Assembly (NCBI RefSeq): GCF_900113115.1
Contig: NZ_FOOF01000017.1
Coordinates: 1-64,000, forward strand
Length of the DNA: 64,000 nucleotides
Direction: 5' to 3'
Origin: Duganella sp. CF458
GTDB taxonomy: Bacteria; Pseudomonadota; Gammaproteobacteria; Burkholderiales; Burkholderiaceae_D
The notes beneath the pieces are model-generated. The model did not search any database and was not told the DNA's origin. It saw only the letters and a program-made list of their open reading frames with translations. A program made the position numbers and the translations under genes. Below, piece by piece: positions 1-8,047 of the stretch; within the stretch, counting starts at the first letter, position 1, and every line of letters begins with the position of its first letter.

Positions 1-177
1 AAGGTACTACGGGGCAGCGCCGAGCAGCTGTTGAGTTGGAAATGGACGCAGCTTAAATTACCCGGCAAAGTGTCTTGACTGATGGGTCCACTTTAGACAA
101 CGCATGTCGGATTGAGCCTGAGCAAGGACAATTCGTCCGCGCCAGCATCTAACTCGCCTCGCCCAAATAAGGAAAGG

Positions 178-203
178 GCCAGGATGCACTCGTGCATCCT
201 GGC
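178..203 (-). terminator. Hairpin downstream of csbD-like gene
   Basis: A perfect 12-bp inverted repeat (GCCAGGATGCAC / GTGCATCCTGGC) lies 14 nt past the stop of the CsbD-like gene. On the minus strand it is followed by CCTTTCCTT, only a weak T tract, so it is a plausible but not ideal intrinsic terminator. The remaining first ~177 bases show no supported gene. Confidence 0.6.
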
Positions 204-217
204 TCTTGGCGACTACA

Positions 218-424
218 TTACTGGCGATTGCCGCGGTCGATCAGCTCGTCAGTGGCATCGTCGATCGCTTCACGCAGATCGCCACGCTGCTTCTGCAGCT
301 TGCCTTCGACCTGGTTGGCGACGCCCTTCACCTGCTGCTTCGAGCTGCCCACCAGTTCACCGGCTTCCTCCTGGATCTTGCCGCCGATTTCCTTAGCCTT
401 GCCCTTCACTTGGTCCTTGTTCAT
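218..424 (-). CDS. CsbD family stress-response protein
   Basis: A 68-residue, highly charged, cysteine-free protein beginning MNKDQVKGKAKEIGGKIQEE, the typical N-terminus of the CsbD family (general-stress proteins of unknown biochemical role; YjbJ in E. coli). The repeated KGKAKE/KQQVKGVANQVEGK pattern of short amphipathic helices and the length fit the family. It stands alone and is followed by a hairpin. The upstream region on the minus strand (425-505) holds a plausible SD (AAGAGGAG) a few bases before the ATG. Induction by osmotic or envelope stress is a family expectation, not something the sequence shows. Confidence 0.9.
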   Translation of the reverse strand: MNKDQVKGKAKEIGGKIQEEAGELVGSSKQQVKGVANQVEGKLQKQRGDLREAIDDATDELIDRGNRQ

Positions 425-505
425 GATTGCGCTCCTCTTAAAAAGTTCGCGGTGAGCAAATCATACGGACTGGAATATTTACCAACTGTACGCGAGCTAA
501 CAGAA

Positions 506-1120
506 CTAGGCCTTACGCCAGACTGAAGCCAACCATGGCTGCTGTTCACGCGGCAAGCCTGCCGGACGGTAATAGTGGGTGATGGGTTCGAAGCCAGCCG
601 CGGTGACTACTTTGGACCAGGTTTCGACATCGTAGTAACAGCCATAGCGCGGGCCATTCCAGCCTTCTTCATTGTGGCCGCGCGGGTTGGAGCTGAACAG
701 CACTCCGCACGGCTTCAAGGCCGCGTGCAGGCGCCCCAGCACATCGGGCAGCACGGCACTGGGAACGTGGAACAGGGATGCGTTGGCGAAGATGCCGTCG
801 AACGATTCCGGCGGCAAGTCCAGCGCGACGAAGTCCTGGTGCAGGACGGTGCAGCCACTCCAGCGCTGCGCCATCTTCACGAAGTGGGCCGAGCCGTCGA
901 GACCGACCGGCTCGTGTCCAAGCGACTTGAAGGTGCACAGGTCGCGGCCGGGGCCGCAACCTAAATCGAGGATGCGGAACGGAGCCGTTCCTTCAATCGC
1001 ATCGAGCAGTGCCGCAATATTCTGGCTGACGTCGTGATCGCGTGTGCCTTCCAGGAAGGCTTGCGCGTTGCGTTCATAATGTTCCAGCGTGCGGCGGGTG
1101 ATCTGCTCGATGTCGTCCAT
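506..1120 (-). CDS. Class I SAM-dependent methyltransferase
   Basis: A 204-residue protein with the Rossmann-type methyltransferase fold. Motif I (ILDLGCGPGRD) is at residues 50-60, an acidic motif II (VGLDGS) near residue 73, and a motif IV-like segment (FDGIFANASLFHV) near residue 108. Length and order fit small stand-alone methyltransferases (methyltransferase 11/25 type). Substrate cannot be told. It lies 9 bp downstream of the M13 peptidase gene in the same direction, so the two could be co-transcribed, although no functional link is obvious. The start is the first ATG of the frame, preceded by a G-rich SD-like run very close to it. Confidence 0.85.
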   Translation of the reverse strand: MDDIEQITRRTLEHYERNAQAFLEGTRDHDVSQNIAALLDAIEGTAPFRILDLGCGPGRDLCTFKSLGHEPVGLDGSAHFVKMAQRWSGCTVLHQDFVALDLPPESFDGIFANASLFHVPSAVLPDVLGRLHAALKPCGVLFSSNPRGHNEEGWNGPRYGCYYDVETWSKVVTAAGFEPITHYYRPAGLPREQQPWLASVWRKA

Positions 1121-1129
1121 CCCCCTACT

Positions 1130-3181
1130 TTACCAGACGCGTACGCGCTGTTCCGGCGCCAGGTACAGCTTCTGGCCAGGCTTCACGTCGTAGGCCTGGT
1201 ACCAGGCGTCCAGGTTGCGCACGGTGTAGGTGCGCCACTTCGCCGGCGAGTGGCCATCGGTCATGACCTGGTTACGCAGCGAGGCATCGCGCGCCTTGTT
1301 GGCCCAGCTTGCAGCATAGCCGTTGAAGAAGTCGCGGTCCTGTGCCGGAGTGGCTTTGCCGCCCAGCGAAACGTGGTACGCATCCAATGCCGCAGCAAGG
1401 CCGGCCAGGTCGGCCAGGTTTTCGCTCAGGGTCAGGGTGCCGTTCAGTTTCAGGTCTGGGAATGCCTCGTACGCGTCGTACTGCGCCACCAGCTTGGTCG
1501 CGGCTTGCTTGAAGTGCTCGCCGTCTTCCTTGGTCCACCAGTCGCGCAGGCGGCCTTTGGAGTCGAACTGCGCCCCCTGGTCGTCGAAGCTGTGGCTGAT
1601 CTCATGGCCGATCACGGCGCCGATCGCGCCGTAGTTCAGCGCATCGCTGGCCTTCATGTCGAAGAATGGCGGCTGCAGGATGGCGGCCGGGAAGTTCAGC
1701 GCATTCTGCATCGGCATGTTCACCGCGTTCACCACGTGCGGCGGCATGCACCATTCGGTTGGGTCGACCTTCTTGCCCAGTTTTGCTAGTTGCTGCTTGT
1801 AGTGGAATTGCTCGGCGCGCAGGGCGTTGCCCATTGCGTCGTCGGGCTTGATTTCCAGGCCTTCGTAGGAAGTCCATTTATCCGGATAGCCTACGCCCAC
1901 GTACAAGGTGCGCAGTTTTTCCTGTGCTTCCTTCTTGGTGGCGGGCGCCATCCACTCCAGCGCATCGACGCGCTTGCGGAAGGAGTCGACGATGTTGGAC
2001 ACCATGGTTTGCAGGCGTGTCTTGGCTTCGGCCGGGAAGTAGCGCTCGACGTACATCTTGCCGGCGGCATCCGGCAGCGCGTTATTGACTGCGCCCAGGC
2101 CGCGCTTCCAGCGTGGCGACAGCTGCGGCGTGCCGTTCATGGTGCGGCCATAGAATTCGAAACGCTGGTCAACGAAGGCCTTCGGCAGGAAGCCGCCGAA
2201 GTGGTTCACGGTGTGGAAGGCCAGGAAGTCTTTCCAGGCTTGCAGCGGCATCTCGTTCACCAAGGCGGCGCCGCCGGTGATGGCGCTTGGGTGGTAGACG
2301 ATGAATTTGTTCTGCTTGCCCAAGCCTGCCGCGCGGAAGAAGGCGCGCCAGTCCATGCCGGGTGCCTTGGCGGCGAAGTCGCGCATGGTCCAGGTGTTGT
2401 TGGCCTTCTGGATATCGGCGGAATCTTCGCGGCTGCCGTGAGCCTGGGCCAGTTTGCGCTCCAGTTCATAGACGCGGGCGGCGCGGGCTTCCGGCTCGCT
2501 GTAGCCGGCCAGCTTCAACATGGCGGCGATATGTGCCTGGTAGGCGGTGCGCAGTTGGTGCATGCGCTGGTTGTCATCCAGGTAGTAGGCGCGGTCCGGC
2601 ATGCCCAAGCCGCCCTGCAGGATGTATGGGGTGTAGTGGTTCGGGTCGGTCAGGCCTTGCGCGATCCAGATGCCGAACAGGTTCTCGGTATAGAAGTTGG
2701 TAGAGTTCAGCGGGTCGACGTCGGCGCGGATCGAGGTGGCCAGGGCCCGTACCAGGGCGGCCTTGTCCTTGATGGCGTCGATCTTTTCAAGTTCCGGCTT
2801 GAGCGATTTCAGGCCGTGCGCTTCGATTGCCGCTTCGTCCATGAAGCTGCGGTAGAAGTCCGTCACGCGGCGGGTGTCGCCGGTCGGCGATTTGGCGGCG
2901 GTTTCGTCGATCAGCTTGACGATGCGCTCATTGGTCGCGTCGCCCAGCGCGGAACCGGCGCCCCAGCTGCCTTTATCGGCCGGGATCTGGGTCTTGGCCA
3001 GCCATTCGGCGTTCACATGGCCAAAAAAATCGTCGCCCGGATGCGGGACGGCGTCTTGCGTTTGCGCGGCTGGGGCCGGGGCTGCCTGTTGGGCAATCGC
3101 CGGGGCCAGCCCGAAGGCGGCTCCACAGAAGGCCAGGGTAAGGGCCAGCTTGAGCGGCGTGACGCGGGTGGAAGCTTGCAT
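1130..3181 (-). CDS. Secreted M13 family zinc metallopeptidase (neprilysin/PepO-like)
   Basis: A 683-residue exported peptidase. A signal peptide occupies about residues 1-30 (basic MQASTR, then a hydrophobic core ending AIAQQ). The catalytic HEISH motif (GHEISHSFDDQG) is at about residues 526-538, and the third zinc ligand lies in ENLADLAG near residue 585. The substrate-binding NAFYNP-type segment appears as NALNFPA, and the C-terminus ends in VRVW, like the conserved C-x-x-W tail of M13 enzymes. Full family length (about 670-700 residues), with M13_N and M13 domains in order. Expected to cleave peptides in the periplasm or outside the cell. Upstream (3182-3413) is a divergent promoter region shared with the HDOD gene. 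Confidence 0.95.
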   Translation of the reverse strand: MQASTRVTPLKLALTLAFCGAAFGLAPAIAQQAAPAPAAQTQDAVPHPGDDFFGHVNAEWLAKTQIPADKGSWGAGSALGDATNERIVKLIDETAAKSPTGDTRRVTDFYRSFMDEAAIEAHGLKSLKPELEKIDAIKDKAALVRALATSIRADVDPLNSTNFYTENLFGIWIAQGLTDPNHYTPYILQGGLGMPDRAYYLDDNQRMHQLRTAYQAHIAAMLKLAGYSEPEARAARVYELERKLAQAHGSREDSADIQKANNTWTMRDFAAKAPGMDWRAFFRAAGLGKQNKFIVYHPSAITGGAALVNEMPLQAWKDFLAFHTVNHFGGFLPKAFVDQRFEFYGRTMNGTPQLSPRWKRGLGAVNNALPDAAGKMYVERYFPAEAKTRLQTMVSNIVDSFRKRVDALEWMAPATKKEAQEKLRTLYVGVGYPDKWTSYEGLEIKPDDAMGNALRAEQFHYKQQLAKLGKKVDPTEWCMPPHVVNAVNMPMQNALNFPAAILQPPFFDMKASDALNYGAIGAVIGHEISHSFDDQGAQFDSKGRLRDWWTKEDGEHFKQAATKLVAQYDAYEAFPDLKLNGTLTLSENLADLAGLAAALDAYHVSLGGKATPAQDRDFFNGYAASWANKARDASLRNQVMTDGHSPAKWRTYTVRNLDAWYQAYDVKPGQKLYLAPEQRVRVW

Positions 3182-3413
3182 TTTTGTATCCCTATCTAGT
3201 TATAAGTGGCGGAATGAGCCAGGCTGCACTCTATCCGCAACGACGGCGTGACTCAGCCCATTTGCGACAGACTGCAAATTTGCGGGATCAACTGCAGAAA
3301 GCTGGGAATGCTGTGCAGCGCTGCCAACGTTTGTCGAAAAACTTGCTGCACTCCCCTCTGGAAAGGCTATATAGTTTCACCCACAGCAACGCCGAATTTA
3401 GAGGAGATTTTTC

Positions 3414-4229
3414 ATGAAGCTCGAAGCACTGTTCCAGAATCCAACCGCGTTGCCAACCGCTCCGAAGGTTGTTGACGAATTGATCAGCAGCTTCGACAAG
3501 GCCAGCGTCTCCACCGAGGAAATTGCAAAGAAGCTGTCGGCCGACCCGGTGCTGAGCGCCAAGCTGCTGCGCCTGGCCAACTCCGCCTATTACCATGTGT
3601 CGCGCTCGATCGGTACCGTTGAGGATGCCATCCTGATGCTGGGCTTCGTCACTGTGCGCACGCTGGTGATCAGCTCCGGCCTGGTGAGCGGCTTCAAGAC
3701 CGTGCCCGGCATGGACCTGCGCCAATTCTGGCGCTACAGCCTGCGCACAGCGGTGGGCGCCAAATTCATCGCCAAGGCTTGCAAGCAAAACACTGACCTC
3801 GCCTTCACCATCGGCATGATGCATGCGATCGGCCAGCTGGTGATCCACGCCGGCATGCCTGAGCAGGCGCAGGCGCTGGACAAGGTGGCCGGCCCGCTCG
3901 ATGAGCGCCGCCTGGAAACGGAAAAAACTGCGCTGGGCTACACCTATGCCGACGTGGGCGCCGAGCTGGCCAGCCGCTGGAAATTCCCTCCCACCTTTGC
4001 TGAAACCATTGCCGCCATCCCCAAGCCGGGCGAGAACGACCTGGCCGCAGTGATACATTTGGCTGCCTGGCGCGCCCGCGTCGACGAGAACAAGCTCTCG
4101 CCGGAACAGATTGCGGCCTGTTATCCAACCGAGGTAGCGGAAGGCCTGGGCCTGGAAGAAAATGCACTGATTGACCAGATGCCATCGCTGGACGAACTGA
4201 GCGCGGGACTTGATGAATTGATCAAATAA
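3414..4229 (+). CDS. HDOD domain-containing protein
   Basis: A 271-residue protein that is almost entirely one HDOD domain. The signature of the family is clear: LPTAPKVVDELI at the start, ISTEEIAKKLSADPVLSAKLLRLANSAYY-like helices, then a segment around IGTVEDAILMLG. HDOD proteins are non-catalytic relatives of HD phosphohydrolases that scaffold signalling, often in motility or cyclic-di-GMP pathways. No receiver or EAL domain is fused. The ATG is preceded by GAGGAG at a good distance. A terminator follows the gene, so it is probably monocistronic; the FliT-like gene downstream hints at motility but is not proof. Confidence 0.9.
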   Translation: MKLEALFQNPTALPTAPKVVDELISSFDKASVSTEEIAKKLSADPVLSAKLLRLANSAYYHVSRSIGTVEDAILMLGFVTVRTLVISSGLVSGFKTVPGMDLRQFWRYSLRTAVGAKFIAKACKQNTDLAFTIGMMHAIGQLVIHAGMPEQAQALDKVAGPLDERRLETEKTALGYTYADVGAELASRWKFPPTFAETIAAIPKPGENDLAAVIHLAAWRARVDENKLSPEQIAACYPTEVAEGLGLEENALIDQMPSLDELSAGLDELIK

Positions 4230-4249
4230 GCAATATTTCGTTTCACTCC

Positions 4250-4293
4250 TGCCGTTGTGACCCTTGGGATGGGGGCGCAACGGCAATTTTTTT
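4250..4293 (+). terminator. Intrinsic terminator after HDOD gene
   Basis: Stem TGCCGTTG (4250-4257) pairs with CAACGGCA (4278-4285) around a 20-nt loop and is followed by a run of seven T residues. It lies 20 nt past the HDOD stop codon. Confidence 0.75.
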
Positions 4294-4394
4294 GGAATTT
4301 TCTCAAATATTTTTCAAAAAGACCCTCAAGTTCCTTTTGAGCCTGACGTTAATCCTGACATGCGGTAATCCGCGCACAGAATCCAAGGCTCAAA

Positions 4395-4661
4395 ATGTCC
4401 TCGACCCAAGTTCTCGCTACTTACGAAAAGATTGCCGGTTTGACCAGCCAGATGGTGGGCGCCGCGCAAGCCAGCGACTGGGATTCGCTCGACCGCATGG
4501 AAAACCAGTGTGCAGCGGCTTCGGTAGCCCTGATGGGCGGCGCGGCTCCCGCGCAAGGCGATGCCCGCAAACGCAAGATCGAACTGCTGAAACAGATCAT
4601 GGCCAACGACCGCGCCATCCGCGACGTGACCGACGTTTGGCAGAATCGCCTGCACGGCTGA
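4395..4661 (+). CDS. FliT-like flagellar chaperone protein
   Basis: An 88-residue all-helical protein with features of the FliT family: an N-terminal helix (LATYEKIAGLTSQMVGAA), a W-x-x-L segment (DWDSLDRMENQC) and the C-terminal signature LKQIMANDRAIRDVTDVWQ. FliT chaperones bind flagellar export substrates such as FliD and may regulate flagellar genes. No other flagellar gene is in the window, so this is an isolated copy or an operon end separated by the HDOD terminator. The start is supported by AAGG seven bases upstream of the ATG. The assignment rests on short motifs and small size, so another small helical protein cannot be excluded. Confidence 0.65.
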   Translation: MSSTQVLATYEKIAGLTSQMVGAAQASDWDSLDRMENQCAAASVALMGGAAPAQGDARKRKIELLKQIMANDRAIRDVTDVWQNRLHG

Positions 4662-4680
4662 TGCCAGCGAACCCCAAGAA

Positions 4681-4703
4681 AGCGCCTCCGGGCGCTTTTT
4701 TTG
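4681..4703 (+). terminator. Intrinsic terminator after fliT-like gene
   Basis: Stem AGCGCC (4681-4686) and GGCGCT (4691-4696) with loop TCCG, followed by TTTTTT. It lies 20 nt past the FliT-like stop. Confidence 0.85.
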
Positions 4704-4745
4704 TTTCCTGAAAAATGGGGACGTACCCCATTTTTCAGGAAACAA
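4701..4745. repeat. Perfect 20-bp inverted repeat element
   Basis: Arms TTGTTTCCTGAAAAATGGGG (4701-4720) and its exact complement (4726-4745) enclose the 5-nt centre ACGTA. It sits exactly between a plus-strand terminator and a minus-strand terminator. Its length and perfection suggest a dispersed palindromic (REP-like) element rather than a simple terminator; whether it recurs in the genome cannot be seen from this window. Confidence 0.75.
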
Positions 4746-4947
4746 AAAGGCGCCCGCTTGGGGCGCCTTGGAATTCGGAGGGGCGAGCACCAGGTATCTC
4801 CTGGTGTCGCCTCAGCGCCGGTTGCACCCGGCGTTCATATCGCCTCAGTCGGCTATGAACTGCTTCCAGAAGGGGTCGTTTCTTCAACGTCGCTCTGCGG
4901 TTCGCGTCACACTATCGGTGGTGACTGCGGCAGAACCCGGTCTGTGT
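4742..4947 (-). ncRNA. Candidate structured small RNA (about 205 nt)
   Basis: This stretch has no credible coding frame but has a complete transcription unit on the minus strand: a sigma70-like promoter just upstream (4954-4983), predicted start near 4947, and a strong terminator ending near 4744. Read on the minus strand it folds into consecutive hairpins: GTTCAT/ATGAAC enclosing GCC/GGC (about 4839-4862), GCCGG/CCGGC (about 4823-4838), and CACCAGG/CCTGGTG with an AGATA loop (4794-4812). The motif CTGAGGCGA occurs twice. It does not resemble the SRP RNA, tmRNA, RNase P RNA or 6S RNA as far as I can judge by eye. It lies directly downstream of the FimV-like gene, so a 3'-UTR-derived RNA with its own promoter is also possible. 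Confidence 0.6.
4744..4769 (-). terminator. Intrinsic terminator of candidate small RNA
   Basis: On the minus strand a perfect 9-bp stem (AAGGCGCCC / GGGCGCCTT, positions 4747-4769) with a 5-nt loop is followed by a T run (4748-4744). It would end the candidate small RNA and any read-through from the FimV-like gene. Confidence 0.85.
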
Positions 4948-4953
4948 GAGCCC

Positions 4954-4983
4954 AGTATAACGCAGCTAAAAAATTCTTGTCCA
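4954..4983 (-). promoter_or_regulatory. Sigma70-like promoter of candidate small RNA
   Basis: On the minus strand TGGACA (4983-4978), an 18-nt spacer and TATACT (4959-4954) form a near-consensus promoter just after the FimV-like stop codon. It points into a non-coding region, which is why a small RNA is proposed. Confidence 0.7.
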
Positions 4984-5006
4984 GCACTGAAATGCAATGC
5001 TAGTTA

Positions 5007-6215
5007 CTAGTGTGCAGCAACCTCCACCGCGTCTTCCAAGGTCGGTACGTCGTCTTCGGGACGGCCCTTCTTCCGGAACGATTGCCAGATCTTCAGCGGG
5101 CCTTTTACCTGGCGCTTGCGCAGGAAATAGATGAGGCCGCCGAGTGCGGTCAGGCCGGTGACCACGCCACCTGCGATCATCATCAGGCGTCTGCGCGGGT
5201 TGGCTGCCAGGTCGGCCGCGACGCCTGGCTTGACCGGGGTCGCGCCTGGTTTGCTTGGTGCTGCGGCTGGCTTGGCCGGGGCGGCTTCTGCTTTCGGCTC
5301 GCTCGGCGGCAACGGCGGCACCGGTGCAGTATTGGCGGGCGCCACTGCGGCGGGTGCGACGATCGCCGTTTGTAGGCGCTGCACCTTGCCTTCAATATCG
5401 GACAATTTGCTTGCCATGGCTTCGCATTGCCGGAGCTGCGCCTCCACTTCCTTCGCGGGGGCGCAAGACTGGGCAGGTGCGGAGACCGGCGCGGCAGCCG
5501 GCGCAGATGCGGCAGCGGGCGCGGCCACCACAGGCTTCGGCGCCGCTTTGCGGGGTGGCGGCGCCACCTCGGGCTCCCGGACAGGTGCGGCCTTCGGCGC
5601 CGCGACGAGTGCATTTTGCGGTGCTGGATTCGTATTTCGTTCCTGGGCTTTCGCCAGGGCGACTTGCTGGCGATGCGCGAATGCGCGTTGCGCAGCTTCG
5701 TTCAGTCCCGTCTCGCCGTTATCGGGCGATGCCGGGCTGGCCGTGGCTGGCGCTGGCGCCGGCAACGGCTCCGCCGCCCCCATCGCAGCCACAGTTGCCG
5801 CCCGCTGCCCCGGCGGCTCCGGCGTCAGCCAGAGCGAGGCCGCGCGGATGATTTTCCGCCCTCCACTATTCAACTCCAGGAATAGATGCAGAGCGTCGGC
5901 ATTGACCGGCTGCAGCGTGGTCAGGTGCAGGAAGCGCTTGTTGTCGCGCTTGGCGATGGAAATGTACAGGCCGCCAAGCGCCGGCGGCATAGCCACGTTG
6001 GCGCCCTTGAAAACGTCGGGATTTGCGAGCCGCGCCTGGATGTCGGCCAGGTCGGCCGCAGTCAGGTCGACCAGCTCGATATCGGCCGAAAGCTGCTGGC
6101 CGATGTGGGAATTGACCTTTATCTCGCCCAGCTCAGCCGCCCGCAACGAACCGCACAGGGCGGCGGCGTGTAGCGCCAACGCAAGGGCGCGAATGGTCAA
6201 TCGTTTGCTTAGCAT
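5007..6215 (-). CDS. FimV-like membrane protein (short form)
   Basis: About 402 residues from the chosen start. After a signal-like segment (MLSKRLTIRALALALH...RAAELG) comes the conserved N-terminal FimV/HubP domain (LGEIKVNSHIGQQLSADIEL), a long Ala/Pro-rich linker, a short coiled coil (VEAQLRQCEAMASKLSDIEGKVQRL) and one membrane segment near the C-terminus (MMIAGGVVTGLTALGGLIYFL) with a basic cytoplasmic tail. FimV/HubP proteins organise cell poles, type IV pili and motility; large family members carry LysM and TPR parts, which are missing here. The frame stays open to 6296; the internal ATG at 6215 is preferred because it places the signal peptide at the N-terminus, though no clear SD precedes it. 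Confidence 0.8.
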   Translation of the reverse strand: MLSKRLTIRALALALHAAALCGSLRAAELGEIKVNSHIGQQLSADIELVDLTAADLADIQARLANPDVFKGANVAMPPALGGLYISIAKRDNKRFLHLTTLQPVNADALHLFLELNSGGRKIIRAASLWLTPEPPGQRAATVAAMGAAEPLPAPAPATASPASPDNGETGLNEAAQRAFAHRQQVALAKAQERNTNPAPQNALVAAPKAAPVREPEVAPPPRKAAPKPVVAAPAAASAPAAAPVSAPAQSCAPAKEVEAQLRQCEAMASKLSDIEGKVQRLQTAIVAPAAVAPANTAPVPPLPPSEPKAEAAPAKPAAAPSKPGATPVKPGVAADLAANPRRRLMMIAGGVVTGLTALGGLIYFLRKRQVKGPLKIWQSFRKKGRPEDDVPTLEDAVEVAAH

Positions 6216-6340
6216 GGAGGACAGGCCTGTTTCTTCGATGTATTCATTAACGGCAGAATATCGCGATTTTGTAGGCCTCGGCAGAGTGAGTGGCATTGGC
6301 GTTAAAATTCAGACACCACTTTCCAACGAGGGAGCCATAC

Positions 6341-7738
6341 ATGAACAGCAGAACCGAGCGCGACAGCTTTGGGCCGATTGAAGTCCCCGCCAGCCAGTTG
6401 TGGGGTGCCCAGACCCAGCGCTCGCTCGAGCATTTCCGCATCTCCAGCGAACGCATGCCGGCCGAATTGATTGCGGCGCTTGCCAGCGTGAAGCGCGCCG
6501 CCGCCAAGGTCAACGTGGACCTCGGCGTGCTCGATAGCGCCAAGGCCAACGCCATCATGCAGGCTGCCGATGAAGTCCTGGAGGGCAAGCACCCGGGCGA
6601 ATTCCCGCTGGCGGTATGGCAGACCGGGTCCGGCACCCAGTCGAACATGAATATGAACGAGGTACTGGCCAATCGCGGCTCCGAACTGATGGGCGGCGAG
6701 CGCGGTGACGGCCGCAAGCTGCATCCGAACGATGACGTCAACAAGGGCCAGTCGTCGAACGACATCTTCCCCACTGCGATGCATGTGGCAGCCGCACTGG
6801 CCATCGCCAACAATGTCCTGCCGGCCCTGCGCCAACTGCGCGCAACGCTGCAGAAAAAGGCGCAGGCGTTTGAGGGCATCGTCAAGATCGGCCGTACCCA
6901 CCTGCAGGATGCGACCCCGCTGACCCTGGGCCAGGAGTTCTCAGGCTACGTGGCCCAGTTGGACTATGCCGAGAAGGCCCTCGAAGCTACCCTGCCCGCC
7001 GTGCTGGAATTGGCGGCCGGCGGCACTGCGGTCGGCACCGGCTTGAATTCGCATCCCGAGTATGCGACGCGCATTGCGGCCGAATTGGCGAGCCGCCTGA
7101 AGCTGCCGTTCCGCACGGCCGACAACAAGTTCGCCGCGCTCGCCGGGCACGACGCCCTGGTGTCGGCCCACGGGGCGTTGAAGACGCTCGCCACGGCGCT
7201 GATGAAACTGGCCAATGACGTGCGCTGGATGGCATCCGGGCCACGCTCCGGCCTGGGCGAAATCAGCATCCCTGAAAATGAGCCGGGCAGCTCGATCATG
7301 CCGGGCAAGGTCAATCCGACCCAGAGCGAGGCGCTGACCATGCTGTGCTGCCAGGTTTTCGGCAACGACGTGGCAATTACCGTCGGCGGCTCGTCCGGCA
7401 ATTTCGAGTTGAATGTGTTCAAGCCGCTGATCGCCCACAATTTCCTGCAAAGCGCCCGCCTGCTGGCCGACGGCATGCGCAGTTTCGACGAGCACTGCGC
7501 CCATGGCATCGAGCCGAACCTGGGCCGCATCGAGGAACTGATGGCGCGCTCGCTGATGCTGGTCACCGCGCTGGCTCCCCATATCGGTTATGATCGCGCC
7601 GCGCAAATCGCGAAGCAGGCGCAGCATGAGGGCACGACCTTGAAGGAGGCTGCGTTAGACCTCGGTTTTGTGAACGAAAGCCAGTTCAATGAGTGGATTG
7701 TTCCGCTGGAGATGACCAAGCCAGGTGGCAAGGGTTAA
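6341..7738 (+). CDS. fumC: Class II fumarate hydratase
   Basis: 465 residues, the usual length of FumC. It interconverts fumarate and malate in the TCA cycle without an iron-sulfur cluster. The family signature GSSIMPGKVNP is at about residues 316-326 and carries the catalytic serine loop. The substrate-binding segments SGTQSNMNMNE (about 98-108) and GRTHLQDATPL (about 184-194, general base His) are intact. The ATG at 6341 is chosen because GAGGGAG precedes it; the frame is open 51 nt further upstream but without a better site. It is divergent from the FimV-like gene and 53 bp ahead of the S4-domain gene. Confidence 0.97.
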   Translation: MNSRTERDSFGPIEVPASQLWGAQTQRSLEHFRISSERMPAELIAALASVKRAAAKVNVDLGVLDSAKANAIMQAADEVLEGKHPGEFPLAVWQTGSGTQSNMNMNEVLANRGSELMGGERGDGRKLHPNDDVNKGQSSNDIFPTAMHVAAALAIANNVLPALRQLRATLQKKAQAFEGIVKIGRTHLQDATPLTLGQEFSGYVAQLDYAEKALEATLPAVLELAAGGTAVGTGLNSHPEYATRIAAELASRLKLPFRTADNKFAALAGHDALVSAHGALKTLATALMKLANDVRWMASGPRSGLGEISIPENEPGSSIMPGKVNPTQSEALTMLCCQVFGNDVAITVGGSSGNFELNVFKPLIAHNFLQSARLLADGMRSFDEHCAHGIEPNLGRIEELMARSLMLVTALAPHIGYDRAAQIAKQAQHEGTTLKEAALDLGFVNESQFNEWIVPLEMTKPGGKG

Positions 7739-7791
7739 TGCCAGGTGGAAATACAACACCTCCGCACCAACCCAACAGAAAGAGGATTAAA

Positions 7792-8022
7792 ATGCAGAAA
7801 GTAGATTTCGAATTGACAGGCGAGTACATCGAGCTGAACCAGCTCCTGAAGGTGGTTGGCCTGTGCGACAGCGGCGGTGCCGGCAAGCAGATTGTGGCTA
7901 GCGGCGATGTCAAGGTCGACGGCAAACAGGAGTTGCGAAAGACGGCGAAGATCCGGGCGGGCCAGAAAGTCCGGCTGGGCGACGTGCAGATCGACGTTCA
8001 TGCCGAGGGCAGTGCGGCCTGA
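7792..8022 (+). CDS. ybcJ: YbcJ-like S4-domain RNA-binding protein
   Basis: A 76-residue protein that is a single S4-like RNA-binding domain: YIELNQLLKVVGLCDSGGAGK, then GDVKVDGKQELRKTAKIRAGQKV. This matches the YbcJ/RlbA-type stand-alone S4 proteins, thought to bind structured RNA, possibly in ribosome metabolism. The ATG at 7792 is preceded by AGAGGA and gives the family's usual length. It lies between fumC and the small helical gene at 8048, all in the same direction and close together. Confidence 0.9.
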   Translation: MQKVDFELTGEYIELNQLLKVVGLCDSGGAGKQIVASGDVKVDGKQELRKTAKIRAGQKVRLGDVQIDVHAEGSAA

Positions 8023-8047
8023 TTGATCCGCGCGGAGGGTTAGCTCC

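Noticed and set aside
1..177. Possible insertion-sequence remnant or promoter at the window start
   Set aside because: No inverted repeat, no transposase fragment and no convincing gene could be supported in these bases.
1790..3199. 469-codon open frame opposite the M13 peptidase
   Set aside because: Antisense shadow; composition is typical of reverse frames in GC-rich DNA and the opposite strand encodes a complete M13 peptidase.
4746..4947. 6S RNA, SRP RNA or tmRNA as identity of the candidate small RNA
   Set aside because: No SRP GGAAG-A loop context, no tmRNA tag or tRNA-like ends, and serial hairpins rather than the single long bulged hairpin of 6S RNA.
5131..6381. 416-codon Ala/Arg/Ser-rich open frame opposite the FimV-like gene
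   Set aside because: It is the reverse of the Ala/Pro linker of the FimV-like protein and runs into fumC without any domain.
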